A stretch of DNA of 5,962 nt from an uncultured bacterium (GCA_946401765.1 CAMIVJ010000187.1:1-5962); one strand, 5' to 3'. Shown: positions 1-5,768, counted from the first letter of the stretch. Notes: generated by a model not told the origin, from the sequence alone. Translations and numbers: made by a program.

Positions 1-466
1 GGTCGCGCGTCACTTCGAGGTGCTGTTTCTGGTCCTTGCCAACGGGCACGAGGTCCGTCTGCATGATGAGGATGTCGGCAGCCATCAGGACGGGATACGC
101 GAAGAGCCCATGGGAGGCGTCGAAGCCGTGCGCAAGCTTGTCCTTGTAGCTGTGGCAGCGCTCAAGAAGCCCCATGGGCGTCACGCACGAGAGGAACCAT
201 GCGAGCTCCTGCACTTCCATGACGTCGCTCTGGCGGTAGAAAACGGTCTTCTCGGGGTCAAGGCCGCAGGCAAGCCAATCGAGCGCCACGTCGCGCGTCG
301 CTTCGCGCAGCCTGGCCCCTTCACGCACCGTCGTCATGGCGTGATAATTCGCAATAAAGAGGAAAGCATCCCCTTTCTTCTGCAATTCGAACGCATTTTT
401 CATTGCGCCGAAGTAGTTTCCCCAGTGCAATTTGCCCGAGGGTTGAATACCTGTAAGAATCCGCAT
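1..466 (-). CDS. trpS: Tryptophanyl-tRNA synthetase, N-terminal 155 residues (partial)
   Basis: Charges tRNA-Trp with tryptophan using ATP in the cytoplasm; a class I aminoacyl-tRNA synthetase. The visible N-terminal catalytic half begins MRILTGIQPSGKLHWGNY, the TrpRS opening with the HIGH-equivalent motif as HWGN (residues 14-17). It continues with DAFLFIANYHAMTT (33-46), the tryptophan-pocket region GLFAYPVLMAADILI (120-134) and PVGKDQKQHLEVTRD (141-155), all characteristic of TrpRS. The KMSKS loop and anticodon-binding part lie beyond the left edge, so nothing can be said about the C-terminus. The start is the ATG at 466, with a strong GGAGG (475-479) 8 bases upstream. It is separated from the M48 gene by 91 AT-richer bases and probably has its own promoter. 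HWGN in place of the more usual HLGN or TIGN is a small variation. The family call is near certain. Confidence 0.97.
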   Translation of the reverse strand, partial: MRILTGIQPSGKLHWGNYFGAMKNAFELQKKGDAFLFIANYHAMTTVREGARLREATRDVALDWLACGLDPEKTVFYRQSDVMEVQELAWFLSCVTPMGLLERCHSYKDKLAHGFDASHGLFAYPVLMAADILIMQTDLVPVGKDQKQHLEVTRD

Positions 467-492
467 TGACTATACCTCCAAAACGGCCTTAT

Positions 493-521
493 AGTTTAGC
501 GGATTTCGGCTGCAAAAGCAA
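493..521 (-). promoter_or_regulatory. Possible sigma70-type promoter for trpS
   Basis: On the minus strand a TTGCTT (516-521) and a TAAACT (493-498) are spaced by exactly 17 bases. The -10 matches the TATAAT consensus at 4 of 6 positions and the -35 matches TTGACA only in its TTG. The stretch is visibly AT-richer than its surroundings and lies 27 bases upstream of the trpS start codon. Such weak matches occur by chance, so this is a suggestion supported mainly by position. Confidence 0.35.
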
Positions 522-539
522 ATAAGTTTTACCAAATTC

Positions 540-553
540 GCGCTGTCGAGCGC
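540..553 (-). terminator. Short hairpin after the M48 gene, weak terminator candidate
   Basis: GCGCT (540-544) and AGCGC (549-553) pair perfectly around a 4-base loop, starting 4 bases past the M48 stop codon. On the minus strand the hairpin is followed by AATTTGG rather than a clear U-tract, and the stem is only 5 bp. It may be a weak terminator or a 3' end stabiliser, or it may be chance in GC-rich DNA. Confidence 0.25.
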
Positions 554-557
554 CTGG

Positions 558-2390
558 TCATTCCTTCGGTGCCTTCTTTGGAACCAGTATCGGCTTTATG
601 CCGAGTTCGGCGAAGCGCTTGAATAGCGCCTGAGTGCCGGCAACGACAGTGTAATCCTCGAACGCCTCGTTGAACGCAGCGAGGAGATTGCCGGCGTCGG
701 CAAGAAAGCCCCAGCGCACCACGAGAAACGACGAGTGGGTTCCCATGCCTTCGTAAACGCGCCTGACGGCATATACTTCCTTGACGGAATGCCCGGCGAA
801 CGCATTTGCGAGATTGGCGCGCTCGACGTCCGAAAGCGGCTCAGCGCTGATGTTGTCGGTCGGGCGCAGCTTCGCCTCTAGCTGACGCTGAAGCGTCTTC
901 TTGCCGTGCCGCAACAGGTCTAGCAGATTCTTGATCCGTTCTGAGGACCCTATCTCAAGATAATGCGCCATAAGCGGATCCTCCGCCCATACGCGCATCA
1001 TTGGCTCGGCTTCGATAAGCTTCTCCAGCCTGTCGGCAAGCGGCGCGCCTTCCTCGGCGGAGGCCGCCTTGGAGAGACGGTCGCAGAGCTCTGCCGTCTC
1101 AAGCGCCGCATTGTCGGGATGGGCTTCACGCCCGGCGCGCAAAGCCTCCAGCGCTTCGTCCTTGCGGTCAAGCCCAAGCAGAACGCCCATGCGATCAAGA
1201 ATCTGGTCTGGCGTGGCGTTGACCTCAGGAATGGCCGCAAGCCTGGACTCAAGGCTCGCACGCGTGTCGCGGATTTCCTGGGCCGCTGATTCGAGAACCG
1301 GACGCAGGTTTTCATCGACCTTGCCGTCGAGCGCATCGGCCGAGCCGAACACGCTCTCGATGGCATCCTGCGGTACGGACGCGAACGGCATCAGTTCGGC
1401 GACATCCGACGTGCCGGCGCGCACCGCGAGCGGCGGATGCTCCTCCATGGGAGGGACTATGGAACGCAGCGCCCGCTCAATGCGGCGGCGTGCTTCGTCC
1501 TCCGGAACCGCGCGGCGCATAGCGGCGCGGATCGCCTCGGCGGGAGAGGCTGGCGCGCCAGGCTCGGCAAGCGCAACAGGCTTGAGGATCTCCCCAAGGT
1601 CTGCATCGGGACCGCGCAGCTCCAGCGCGACAAGCGTTTCGCGCAGAGTGTCGATTCCGAAGCGCTGCGAGATGGAACGATCCGCCGCAAGTTCGCGCTC
1701 ACGCTCGATGGGCGTCATGAGACGGTCTATGCGGCTCAGATACGAACGCCGCCATGGGTTCAGCACAAGCGTGAACACACCCAGTTGAATGGAAACCCAG
1801 AAGGCTCGCACATGCAACAGCGCGCCTCCGTTTACCGTGTCGTGATGCGCCACATGTCCCAGCTCGTGCGCCAGCGCGCCGCGCAGACCGCTCTCTCCAA
1901 GCGCCGCGAGAAGCGGATATCCGATGATCAGGATGTTGCGCCGAAGACCGGGAACTAGCGGGAACGCCACCGACACCGATGCGTTGAATTCACAGGGGTC
2001 GAGATAAATGCGGTGTATCCGCGGGGCGCCCACCGCCTTCGCGGTCTCGCCAACAAGCGCGTAGAGCCTTGGCCAGTCCTTCTCGCGAAGCTCGGGCAGC
2101 CCGTTCCATGGACGCTGCGCAAGTATGGAGAAATACACCTTCGCCGTGTAGAACAAGTTCAGGACCAGGAACACGATGAGCCGTATGCTCTTCCCGGGAT
2201 TGAGAACGCAAATCGTCACAAGCAGCGCAACGACGCCGAGAACGAGAACGCCTACGACGACACCTTCCAGAAAGAGAAGCGCAAGCTTGAACCTGTAGAA
2301 GCCAGGATGCGCACGGAACGAGCGTTCCGCATTCTCCCAGCGCTCCCATTCTTTGCGCGTGATATCGTTTAACATGCTAGAGCCTGACAT
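558..2390 (-). CDS. M48-family (Ste24/HtpX-like) membrane zinc metalloprotease with long C-terminal extension
   Basis: Predicted integral membrane metallopeptidase of 610 residues. Two hydrophobic segments (about 36-61 and 68-90) precede the catalytic domain. The zinc site is HELGH at 175-179 (H175 and H179 ligands, E176 general base). The third ligand is probably E233 in ERELAADR, the M48 ExxxD pattern. A further hydrophobic stretch lies at about 195-210. HPPLAVR at 318-324 matches the HPPLxxR motif usual after the M48 core. Beyond that come a TPR-like helical region (about 395-440) and a C-terminal part (about 510-610) that I do not recognise, so the protein is much longer than HtpX (about 290 residues). 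Family members degrade or clip misfolded membrane proteins; the substrate here is unknown. The ATG at 2390 follows the previous stop by one base (TAG-G-ATG), suggesting coupled reinitiation. An alternative ATG at 2375 (MLNDITRKEW) is possible. Confidence 0.9.
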   Translation of the reverse strand: MSGSSMLNDITRKEWERWENAERSFRAHPGFYRFKLALLFLEGVVVGVLVLGVVALLVTICVLNPGKSIRLIVFLVLNLFYTAKVYFSILAQRPWNGLPELREKDWPRLYALVGETAKAVGAPRIHRIYLDPCEFNASVSVAFPLVPGLRRNILIIGYPLLAALGESGLRGALAHELGHVAHHDTVNGGALLHVRAFWVSIQLGVFTLVLNPWRRSYLSRIDRLMTPIERERELAADRSISQRFGIDTLRETLVALELRGPDADLGEILKPVALAEPGAPASPAEAIRAAMRRAVPEDEARRRIERALRSIVPPMEEHPPLAVRAGTSDVAELMPFASVPQDAIESVFGSADALDGKVDENLRPVLESAAQEIRDTRASLESRLAAIPEVNATPDQILDRMGVLLGLDRKDEALEALRAGREAHPDNAALETAELCDRLSKAASAEEGAPLADRLEKLIEAEPMMRVWAEDPLMAHYLEIGSSERIKNLLDLLRHGKKTLQRQLEAKLRPTDNISAEPLSDVERANLANAFAGHSVKEVYAVRRVYEGMGTHSSFLVVRWGFLADAGNLLAAFNEAFEDYTVVAGTQALFKRFAELGIKPILVPKKAPKE

Positions 2391-2391
2391 C

Positions 2392-2877
2392 CTAGTTGAA
2401 CAGCTTTGCGCCGGAGAAGCCGACGAGGCCCGTGAGCACGCCGCCGATGACGCCGCCGAGAAGCGCCCAGAAGATGCGCGGCAGGCTTTCCATCACAAGG
2501 ACGCGGCGCGTGCCGCGCTTCGCGCCCATCAGGCAGTGTACCCAGAAGCCGCAGAAGATGGCGCTGCCCATGTCCACCCACGGGCAGCTGCCGCGGAACG
2601 CCTGGTTGACGAGGCCAAACTGCTGCACGTGCCCGGAGGCGTCCTTTATCTGGTCGGGGTTGATCCCGAATCCCGGCAGCTTGTGGTTGAGCAGCCAGAA
2701 CGTGCCGATTAGGAAGGCCGCGCTCAGGATTCCGCCAGCGGCCCCGAAGTCCTTCACGAGCTTCGGCCAGCAGATGAGCACCGCAAACGTGGCGGCGAAC
2801 GCGCCGAAAACCGAGGCTATGACGGATGCGGGCGTCATGCCCCATGTTTCGCTGTATGTCGAGAGAAATTCCACCAT
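2392..2877 (-). CDS. Small multi-pass membrane protein, second of a tandem paralogous pair (Lin0368-like transporter subunit candidate)
   Basis: A 161-residue membrane protein with hydrophobic segments at about 17-38, 46-63, 102-118 and 134-156. It shares an ordered pattern with the gene just upstream: WPKL (37-40), FG..GG.L.AAFLIG (44-58), W..NH.L (61-67), WVD.G..IF (100-108) and a Gly-rich last helix GGVIGGVLTG. Compared with its paralogue it has a longer loop (about 69-99) between NH and WVD. From memory, the pattern resembles the Listeria Lin0367/Lin0368-type proteins described as putative glycerol transporter subunits; this cannot be checked here. The two proteins probably form a hetero-oligomer in the inner membrane. 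The ATG at 2877 is chosen because GAGGG (2885-2889) lies 7 bases upstream, overlapping the previous stop codon, and because the frame further upstream reads as antisense-like Arg/Ser-rich sequence. The role in transport is inference. Confidence 0.85.
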   Translation of the reverse strand: MVEFLSTYSETWGMTPASVIASVFGAFAATFAVLICWPKLVKDFGAAGGILSAAFLIGTFWLLNHKLPGFGINPDQIKDASGHVQQFGLVNQAFRGSCPWVDMGSAIFCGFWVHCLMGAKRGTRRVLVMESLPRIFWALLGGVIGGVLTGLVGFSGAKLFN

Positions 2878-2884
2878 GGCACGG

Positions 2885-2889
2885 CCCTC
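2885..2889 (-). promoter_or_regulatory. Ribosome binding site deciding the start at 2877
   Basis: GAGGG on the minus strand lies 7 bases before the ATG at 2877. It overlaps the TGA stop (2888-2890) of the preceding gene, as expected for translational coupling of two subunits. The same reading frame stays open to 3135, so this site is what fixes the short start. Confidence 0.65.
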
Positions 2890-3313
2890 ACTTCTTCTCG
2901 TCGTCGCGCCACGCGGGAACGACCTTCTTCGCGAAATGAGCGGCCACGCCCGCAAGCGCCCCTCCAACCACGCAGCAGACGAGCGTGGGCCAGATCTTCG
3001 CAAGCGCGCCAAGGCAGTATGCAAGACCGTCGGCCGCCGGGTCAAGCGGCCAGAAGCGCACGATTCCCCACGCGACTCCCGCGCCGAAGATCGGCAGCCC
3101 CTGGTCCACCCACAGCGTCCCCTCCGGATTGTCAATCACGCCAAGCCAGTGGTTCATGTACCACGAGATTCCAATGACGAACGTGGCGGTGAGAAAGCCG
3201 CCCATGATCCCGTACGTCTTCCACATCTCGGGCCACACGCCGAACGACAGCGCGCCCACTATGGCGCCACCTATCAGCGTGGTGAGGCGACGCTTCCATT
3301 TGCCCTCTTTCAT
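2888..3313 (-). CDS. Small multi-pass membrane protein, first of a tandem paralogous pair (Lin0367/Lin0368-like transporter subunit candidate)
   Basis: A 141-residue protein with a basic N-terminus (MKEGKWKRRL, suggesting a cytoplasmic end) and hydrophobic segments at about 11-27, 37-53, 71-87 and 106-126. It ends in a charged cytoplasmic-type tail (WRDDEKK). The ordered motif WPEMWKTYG..GGFLTATFVIG..W.MNH.LG (27-58) followed by WVDQG.PIF (68-76) is repeated in the next gene, so the two are paralogues. The first shared block covers the loop after helix 1 and helix 2. No known transporter signature is decisive; I recall similar proteins annotated as putative glycerol transporter subunits in Listeria. 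It follows the NahK-like kinase by 34 bases, which suggests its cargo is the kinase's substrate. The frame is open as far as 3514, but the ATG at 3313 has a strong AAGGAG 7 bases upstream and the upstream frame overlaps the kinase antisense-like, so the short form is preferred. Confidence 0.85.
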   Translation of the reverse strand: MKEGKWKRRLTTLIGGAIVGALSFGVWPEMWKTYGIMGGFLTATFVIGISWYMNHWLGVIDNPEGTLWVDQGLPIFGAGVAWGIVRFWPLDPAADGLAYCLGALAKIWPTLVCCVVGGALAGVAAHFAKKVVPAWRDDEKK

Positions 3314-3320
3314 GAGCGCT

Positions 3321-3326
3321 CTCCTT
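3321..3326 (-). promoter_or_regulatory. Ribosome binding site deciding the start at 3313
   Basis: AAGGAG on the minus strand, 7 bases before the ATG at 3313. It selects this start over the frame's more distant ATG at 3514, which would overlap the kinase gene by 167 bases. Confidence 0.75.
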
Positions 3327-3347
3327 TCTCGAATCTCTGCGTCAGCG

Positions 3348-4346
3348 TCAGCCGCGCGCGACTTCGCGCACGATGGCTTCGTACTCGGCGGCCTGTTCTT
3401 CCATGCTCTGGACCATCTTGAACTGTGTGCGGCAGCGCACGAGATTGTGGTCCTCGCAGGCGGTGTGGAAATAGACGTCGCCGGCAAGATAGTCCGTGAG
3501 GAAGCGTATGCCAATCGTCAGCGTGATGAGGCGCCCCGAGAACGCGAGGTTCGCAAGCTCTGCCTCGTTGAGGAACTTCGCCTCCGAAAGGTATCCGCGC
3601 ACGAGCTGCTCGAAGTACTCCTTTCGCGAGAACACCTTGGAGAGGTCGCGTTCGTCCTCCGCGGCCGCGGCCGTGGAGGTGCGCACCATGTCGCCGAAGT
3701 CGTAGAGGGCGCAGCCGGGCATGGTGGTGTCGAGGTCGATCACGGCCACGCCCTCGCCGGTTGCGTCGTCTAGCATCACGTTGTTGATCTTGGTGTCGTT
3801 GTGCGTGATTCGCTCCGGGATCGCGCCGGATGCCATGAGGTCGAGGATTCGGCCGGCCTCGTCGCGGTGCGCGTCCACGAACGCCATCTCCGCGGCGACG
3901 TCTTTGAGGCGGCCCTTCACGTCGGCCTTCGCGGCGGCGTCGAGCTGCTCAAGGCGGTGGCGCGTGTCGTGGAAGCGGGGTATGATGTCGTGCAGGCGCG
4001 GACCTGGCAGATCGGCGAGGTCGTTCTGGAAACGAGCGAACGCCTTGGCCACCTTGTACACCTGGTCTGGACGCTCGATGAGGTCGTATGTGCGCGCGCC
4101 CTCGATGAACACGTACTGCCTCCAGGGCTTCGAGTAGTCGAGCACCGTCAGGGTGCAGCGCGGATCATCGGGATGCTTTGAGCGGATGTGCTCCGTCACG
4201 CGCCTGATGTTGTCCATGAGGGCGTCCACATCCGGGAAGATCGAAGTGTTGATCTTCTGCAGAATGTACCTAGGCCCTTCCGGGCACGTGAGCAGGTACG
4301 TCTCGTTTATGTGGCCGCTGCCGTATCGTTCTGCTGTTGGCTGCAT
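3348..4346 (-). CDS. NahK-like N-acetylhexosamine 1-kinase / APH-fold phosphotransferase
   Basis: A 332-residue cytoplasmic kinase of the aminoglycoside-phosphotransferase fold. It strongly resembles, from memory, the bifidobacterial N-acetylhexosamine 1-kinase NahK, which phosphorylates C1 of GlcNAc or GalNAc with ATP. Shared blocks in order: YGSGHINETYL (8-18, nucleotide loop), GPRYILQKINTSIFPD (24-39), FHDTRHR (125-131), the Brenner motif HNDTKINN (182-189; D184 the probable catalytic base), IDLDTTMPG (203-211; Mg-binding D206), DFGD (216-219), DERDLSKV (231-238), RFLTDYLAGDVYF (281-293) and DHNLVRCRTQFKMVQSMEEQ (299-318). The N-terminus is about 25 residues shorter than NahK and lacks the segment before the nucleotide loop, yet the ATG at 4346 has AAGGAG 7 bases upstream and there is no in-frame start before it. 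Substrate could be another hexose or hexosamine, since the family is broad. It is followed by two membrane proteins that may import its substrate. Confidence 0.9.
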   Translation of the reverse strand: MQPTAERYGSGHINETYLLTCPEGPRYILQKINTSIFPDVDALMDNIRRVTEHIRSKHPDDPRCTLTVLDYSKPWRQYVFIEGARTYDLIERPDQVYKVAKAFARFQNDLADLPGPRLHDIIPRFHDTRHRLEQLDAAAKADVKGRLKDVAAEMAFVDAHRDEAGRILDLMASGAIPERITHNDTKINNVMLDDATGEGVAVIDLDTTMPGCALYDFGDMVRTSTAAAAEDERDLSKVFSRKEYFEQLVRGYLSEAKFLNEAELANLAFSGRLITLTIGIRFLTDYLAGDVYFHTACEDHNLVRCRTQFKMVQSMEEQAAEYEAIVREVARG

Positions 4347-4353
4347 GATTTCT

Positions 4354-4359
4354 CTCCTT
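4354..4359 (-). promoter_or_regulatory. Ribosome binding site fixing the kinase start at 4346
   Basis: AAGGAG on the minus strand, 7 bases before the ATG at 4346. It supports the unusually short N-terminus of the kinase as the actual translated form. Confidence 0.75.
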
Positions 4360-4381
4360 GATGTCGTTGAAATGGTTTTGT

Positions 4382-5260
4382 CTATTGGTCGGCGGGGCGC
4401 ACGGCCGATGCGTATCGGTCGTGTCCGGCATAGTCTTTCTCGATGCTGATGGAGTCGAAGCCTGCGTCGAAGAAGAGCTTGCGCAGGGCCTCGCCCTGGC
4501 CGTCGCCGATTTCGAAGAACACGCCTCCGCCAGGACGCAGCACGTTAAGCGCGTCGCCGACAAGACGCTCGTAGAAGTCGAGTCCCTGCGGTCCGCCGTC
4601 GAGGGCGTTCATCGGCTCGAAGTCGCGGATGCGGGGATCGAGGGTGGCGCATTCTGCGGTGGGAATGTATGGCGGATTCGAGACGAGCAGGTCAACTGTC
4701 TCGGGTTCGTCGAAATCGTCAAGACCGTCGGCAAGCGCGAACTCAACGCGCCCGTCGAGCCCGCATCGCGCGGCGTTCTCGCGCGCAAGGGCCACGGCCT
4801 GCGGGGAAATGTCTATTCCAAGGAACGCCGCATCGCCGGCGAACTCCTTCGCGAGCGAGAGAAGGATGCAGCCGCTGCCAGTGCCGACGTCCACGACGAG
4901 CGGAGGCGGCGAGGCAGGGCGCGCGCGCAGGAACCTGAGCGCGCGCGTCACCAGTTCCTCGGTCTCTGGACGCGGAATCAGCGCGCGGGAGTCGCACTTC
5001 AGCGTGAGCGATCGGAAATCCCACTCTCCCAGCACGTACTGCACCGGCTCGCCCTTCACAAGGCGCGCCATGCCGCGGCGCATCGCCTCGACATGGCGCT
5101 CTTCGGGCACTTCGGCGAGATGCGGATGCAGAAAGCCGCGGCCGCACTTCAGAAGACGCGCCGCCAGCAGCTCCGCCGCGGTCGTCGCGTCGGGAACGCC
5201 CTTCTCGGCAAGATACGCGCCGCCAAGCGCGAGAATTTCGCCCCAGGTCTTCAAACGCAC
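4382..5260 (-). CDS. prmC: Peptide chain release factor N5-glutamine methyltransferase
   Basis: Methylates the glutamine of the GGQ motif in release factors RF1 and RF2 using S-adenosylmethionine, improving termination; cytoplasmic. The 292 residues match the family's usual length of about 280. An N-terminal helical release-factor-binding domain (about 1-85) contains GEPVQYVLGEWDF (70-82). RALIPRPETEELV (92-104) is the family hallmark, followed by the SAM-binding glycine motif VDVGTGSG (123-130), acidic D150 for the SAM ribose, and the catalytic NPPY at 195-198. FEPMNALDGGPQGLDFY (214-230) and the C-terminal FEIGDGQGEAL also fit. The start is taken as the GTG at 5260, directly after the TGA of the upstream gene in the same frame. 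No Shine-Dalgarno is visible, so translation probably depends on coupling to the preceding gene. prmC usually sits next to prfA, which is absent here. Confidence 0.96.
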   Translation of the reverse strand: MRLKTWGEILALGGAYLAEKGVPDATTAAELLAARLLKCGRGFLHPHLAEVPEERHVEAMRRGMARLVKGEPVQYVLGEWDFRSLTLKCDSRALIPRPETEELVTRALRFLRARPASPPPLVVDVGTGSGCILLSLAKEFAGDAAFLGIDISPQAVALARENAARCGLDGRVEFALADGLDDFDEPETVDLLVSNPPYIPTAECATLDPRIRDFEPMNALDGGPQGLDFYERLVGDALNVLRPGGGVFFEIGDGQGEALRKLFFDAGFDSISIEKDYAGHDRYASAVRPADQ

Positions 5261-5653
5261 TCAGAATGGCAGGTCGTCGGGATCGCTGGCAGCGGCGTCA
5301 TCGACGGCGGCCGGCGGTTCGGGAGGCGCGGGGACGGGCTCGGTGGAGGTACCGTCCGCGTTGAGGACGTCGATCTTCCATCCGGTGAGGTCCGTGAAAT
5401 ATCTCGTGCCGTTCGGGCCGTCCCAGCGGCGGCCGTCGATCGTGAACTGCACCTTGACGCGGTCGCCCTGCTTCACCGCGTCGCACAGAGAGCAGCGGTC
5501 CTTCTTGAAGGTGAACAGGACCGGATTGGGGTACTTGTTCATACTATCGACGTCGTTGCCCACCACGAGATCGCGCTTCGTGAAGCCGTTCGTGCCAAAC
5601 GCCTTGGTCTCGCCCACGAGCTCGACGACGCCTGTGTAGTCGTATGTGATCAT
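5261..5653 (-). CDS. DUF3127-type OB-fold protein with SSB-like acidic C-terminal tip
   Basis: A 130-residue protein, probably first in the transcription unit. Residues 1-95 alternate short beta-type strands (YTGVVELVGETKAF, FTKRDLVVGND, NPVLFTFKKDRC, GDRVKVQFTIDGRRW, YFTDLTGWKIDVL) in the order expected of a DUF3127 domain, a small OB-like fold. Residues 101-123 are a Pro/Ala/acidic linker. The last residues DPDDLPF closely imitate the conserved DDDIPF tip with which bacterial SSB recruits RecO, PriA and other repair proteins. A single CxxC (54-57) takes the place where I remember a less cysteine-rich segment; with one pair only it cannot bind zinc alone. A role in single-stranded DNA binding is inference. 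Start at the ATG at 5653; AAGGAG (5665-5670) is 11 bases upstream, a long spacing, and a closer AGGA (5655-5658) is only 1 base away. Confidence 0.85.
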   Translation of the reverse strand: MITYDYTGVVELVGETKAFGTNGFTKRDLVVGNDVDSMNKYPNPVLFTFKKDRCSLCDAVKQGDRVKVQFTIDGRRWDGPNGTRYFTDLTGWKIDVLNADGTSTEPVPAPPEPPAAVDDAAASDPDDLPF

Positions 5654-5687
5654 TTCCTAAATTGCTCCTTTTCTTCTGACACCTCAT

Positions 5688-5716
5688 ATTCTACCACAAC
5701 GGGCGAAACGCCGCAA
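5688..5716 (-). promoter_or_regulatory. Probable sigma70-type promoter of the six-gene unit
   Basis: On the minus strand TTGCGG (5711-5716) and TAGAAT (5688-5693) are separated by exactly 17 bases. The -10 matches TATAAT at 5 of 6 positions and is preceded by TGG (TGTGGTAGAAT). Transcription would start near 5681, giving a leader of about 28 bases with AAGGAG before the ATG at 5653. The -35 is only a partial match. It lies next to the GC hairpin at 5709-5726 and 16 bases or more downstream of the 11-bp-period direct repeat. Confidence 0.6.
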
Positions 5717-5734
5717 GCAGACGGCGCGTTTTTT
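5709..5734. terminator. GC hairpin with T6 on the plus strand, A-tract on the minus strand
   Basis: CGCCG (5709-5713) and CGGCG (5722-5726) pair around an 8-base loop. On the plus strand the stem is followed after CG by TTTTTT (5729-5734), the look of a rho-independent terminator. No plus-strand gene precedes it in the window. On the minus strand, where the partial upstream gene ends at 5811, the tail after the stem is only TTT, so it would be a weak terminator there. The stem overlaps the -35 element at 5711-5716. Confidence 0.35.
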
Positions 5735-5751
5735 GCATTCTCTTTGCATTC
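5732..5751. repeat. Two 9-bp direct repeats (TTTGCATTC) with an 11-bp period
   Basis: TTTGCATTC occurs at 5732-5740 and exactly again at 5743-5751, so the copies are about one DNA helical turn apart. On the minus strand this is GAATGCAAA twice, at roughly -51 to -70 relative to the likely transcription start. That is a position where an activator, or an A-rich UP-like element, could act on the promoter at 5688-5716. Confidence 0.6.
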
Positions 5752-5755
5752 CTAC

Positions 5756-5768
5756 GGGGACTGTCCCC
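5756..5768. repeat. Perfect 13-base palindrome GGGGACTGTCCCC (REP-like)
   Basis: GGGGAC (5756-5761) and GTCCCC (5763-5768) are exact reverse complements around a single central T. Palindromes of the GGGGACAGTCCCC kind recur in intergenic DNA of some bacteria and, as I recall, accompany REP-associated tyrosine (IS200-like) transposases. No transposase is in the window, so assignment to a dispersed family rests on the motif alone. Confidence 0.5.

Noticed and set aside
20..469. A 149-codon open frame on the plus strand
   Set aside because: It is antisense to trpS, whose reading frame is unmistakable over the same interval.
2878..3135. N-terminal extension of the second membrane protein to an ATG at 3135
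   Set aside because: The extra 86 residues are Arg/Ser-rich, overlap the preceding gene out of frame, and a ribosome binding site directly precedes the ATG at 2877.
2396..3421. A 341-codon open frame on the plus strand
   Set aside because: It is antisense to both small membrane proteins and to the kinase end, with low-complexity Arg/Pro/Ser/Ala composition and no motif.
3314..3514. N-terminal extension of the first membrane protein to an ATG at 3514
   Set aside because: It would overlap the kinase by 167 bases with Ser/Ala/Arg-rich sequence; AAGGAG before the ATG at 3313 and a basic membrane-protein N-terminus fit better.
5261..5263. TGA read as a sense codon (alternative genetic code)
   Set aside because: The kinase, the M48 gene and the first membrane protein also end at TGA at positions consistent with family lengths or gene spacing, so TGA acts as a stop here.
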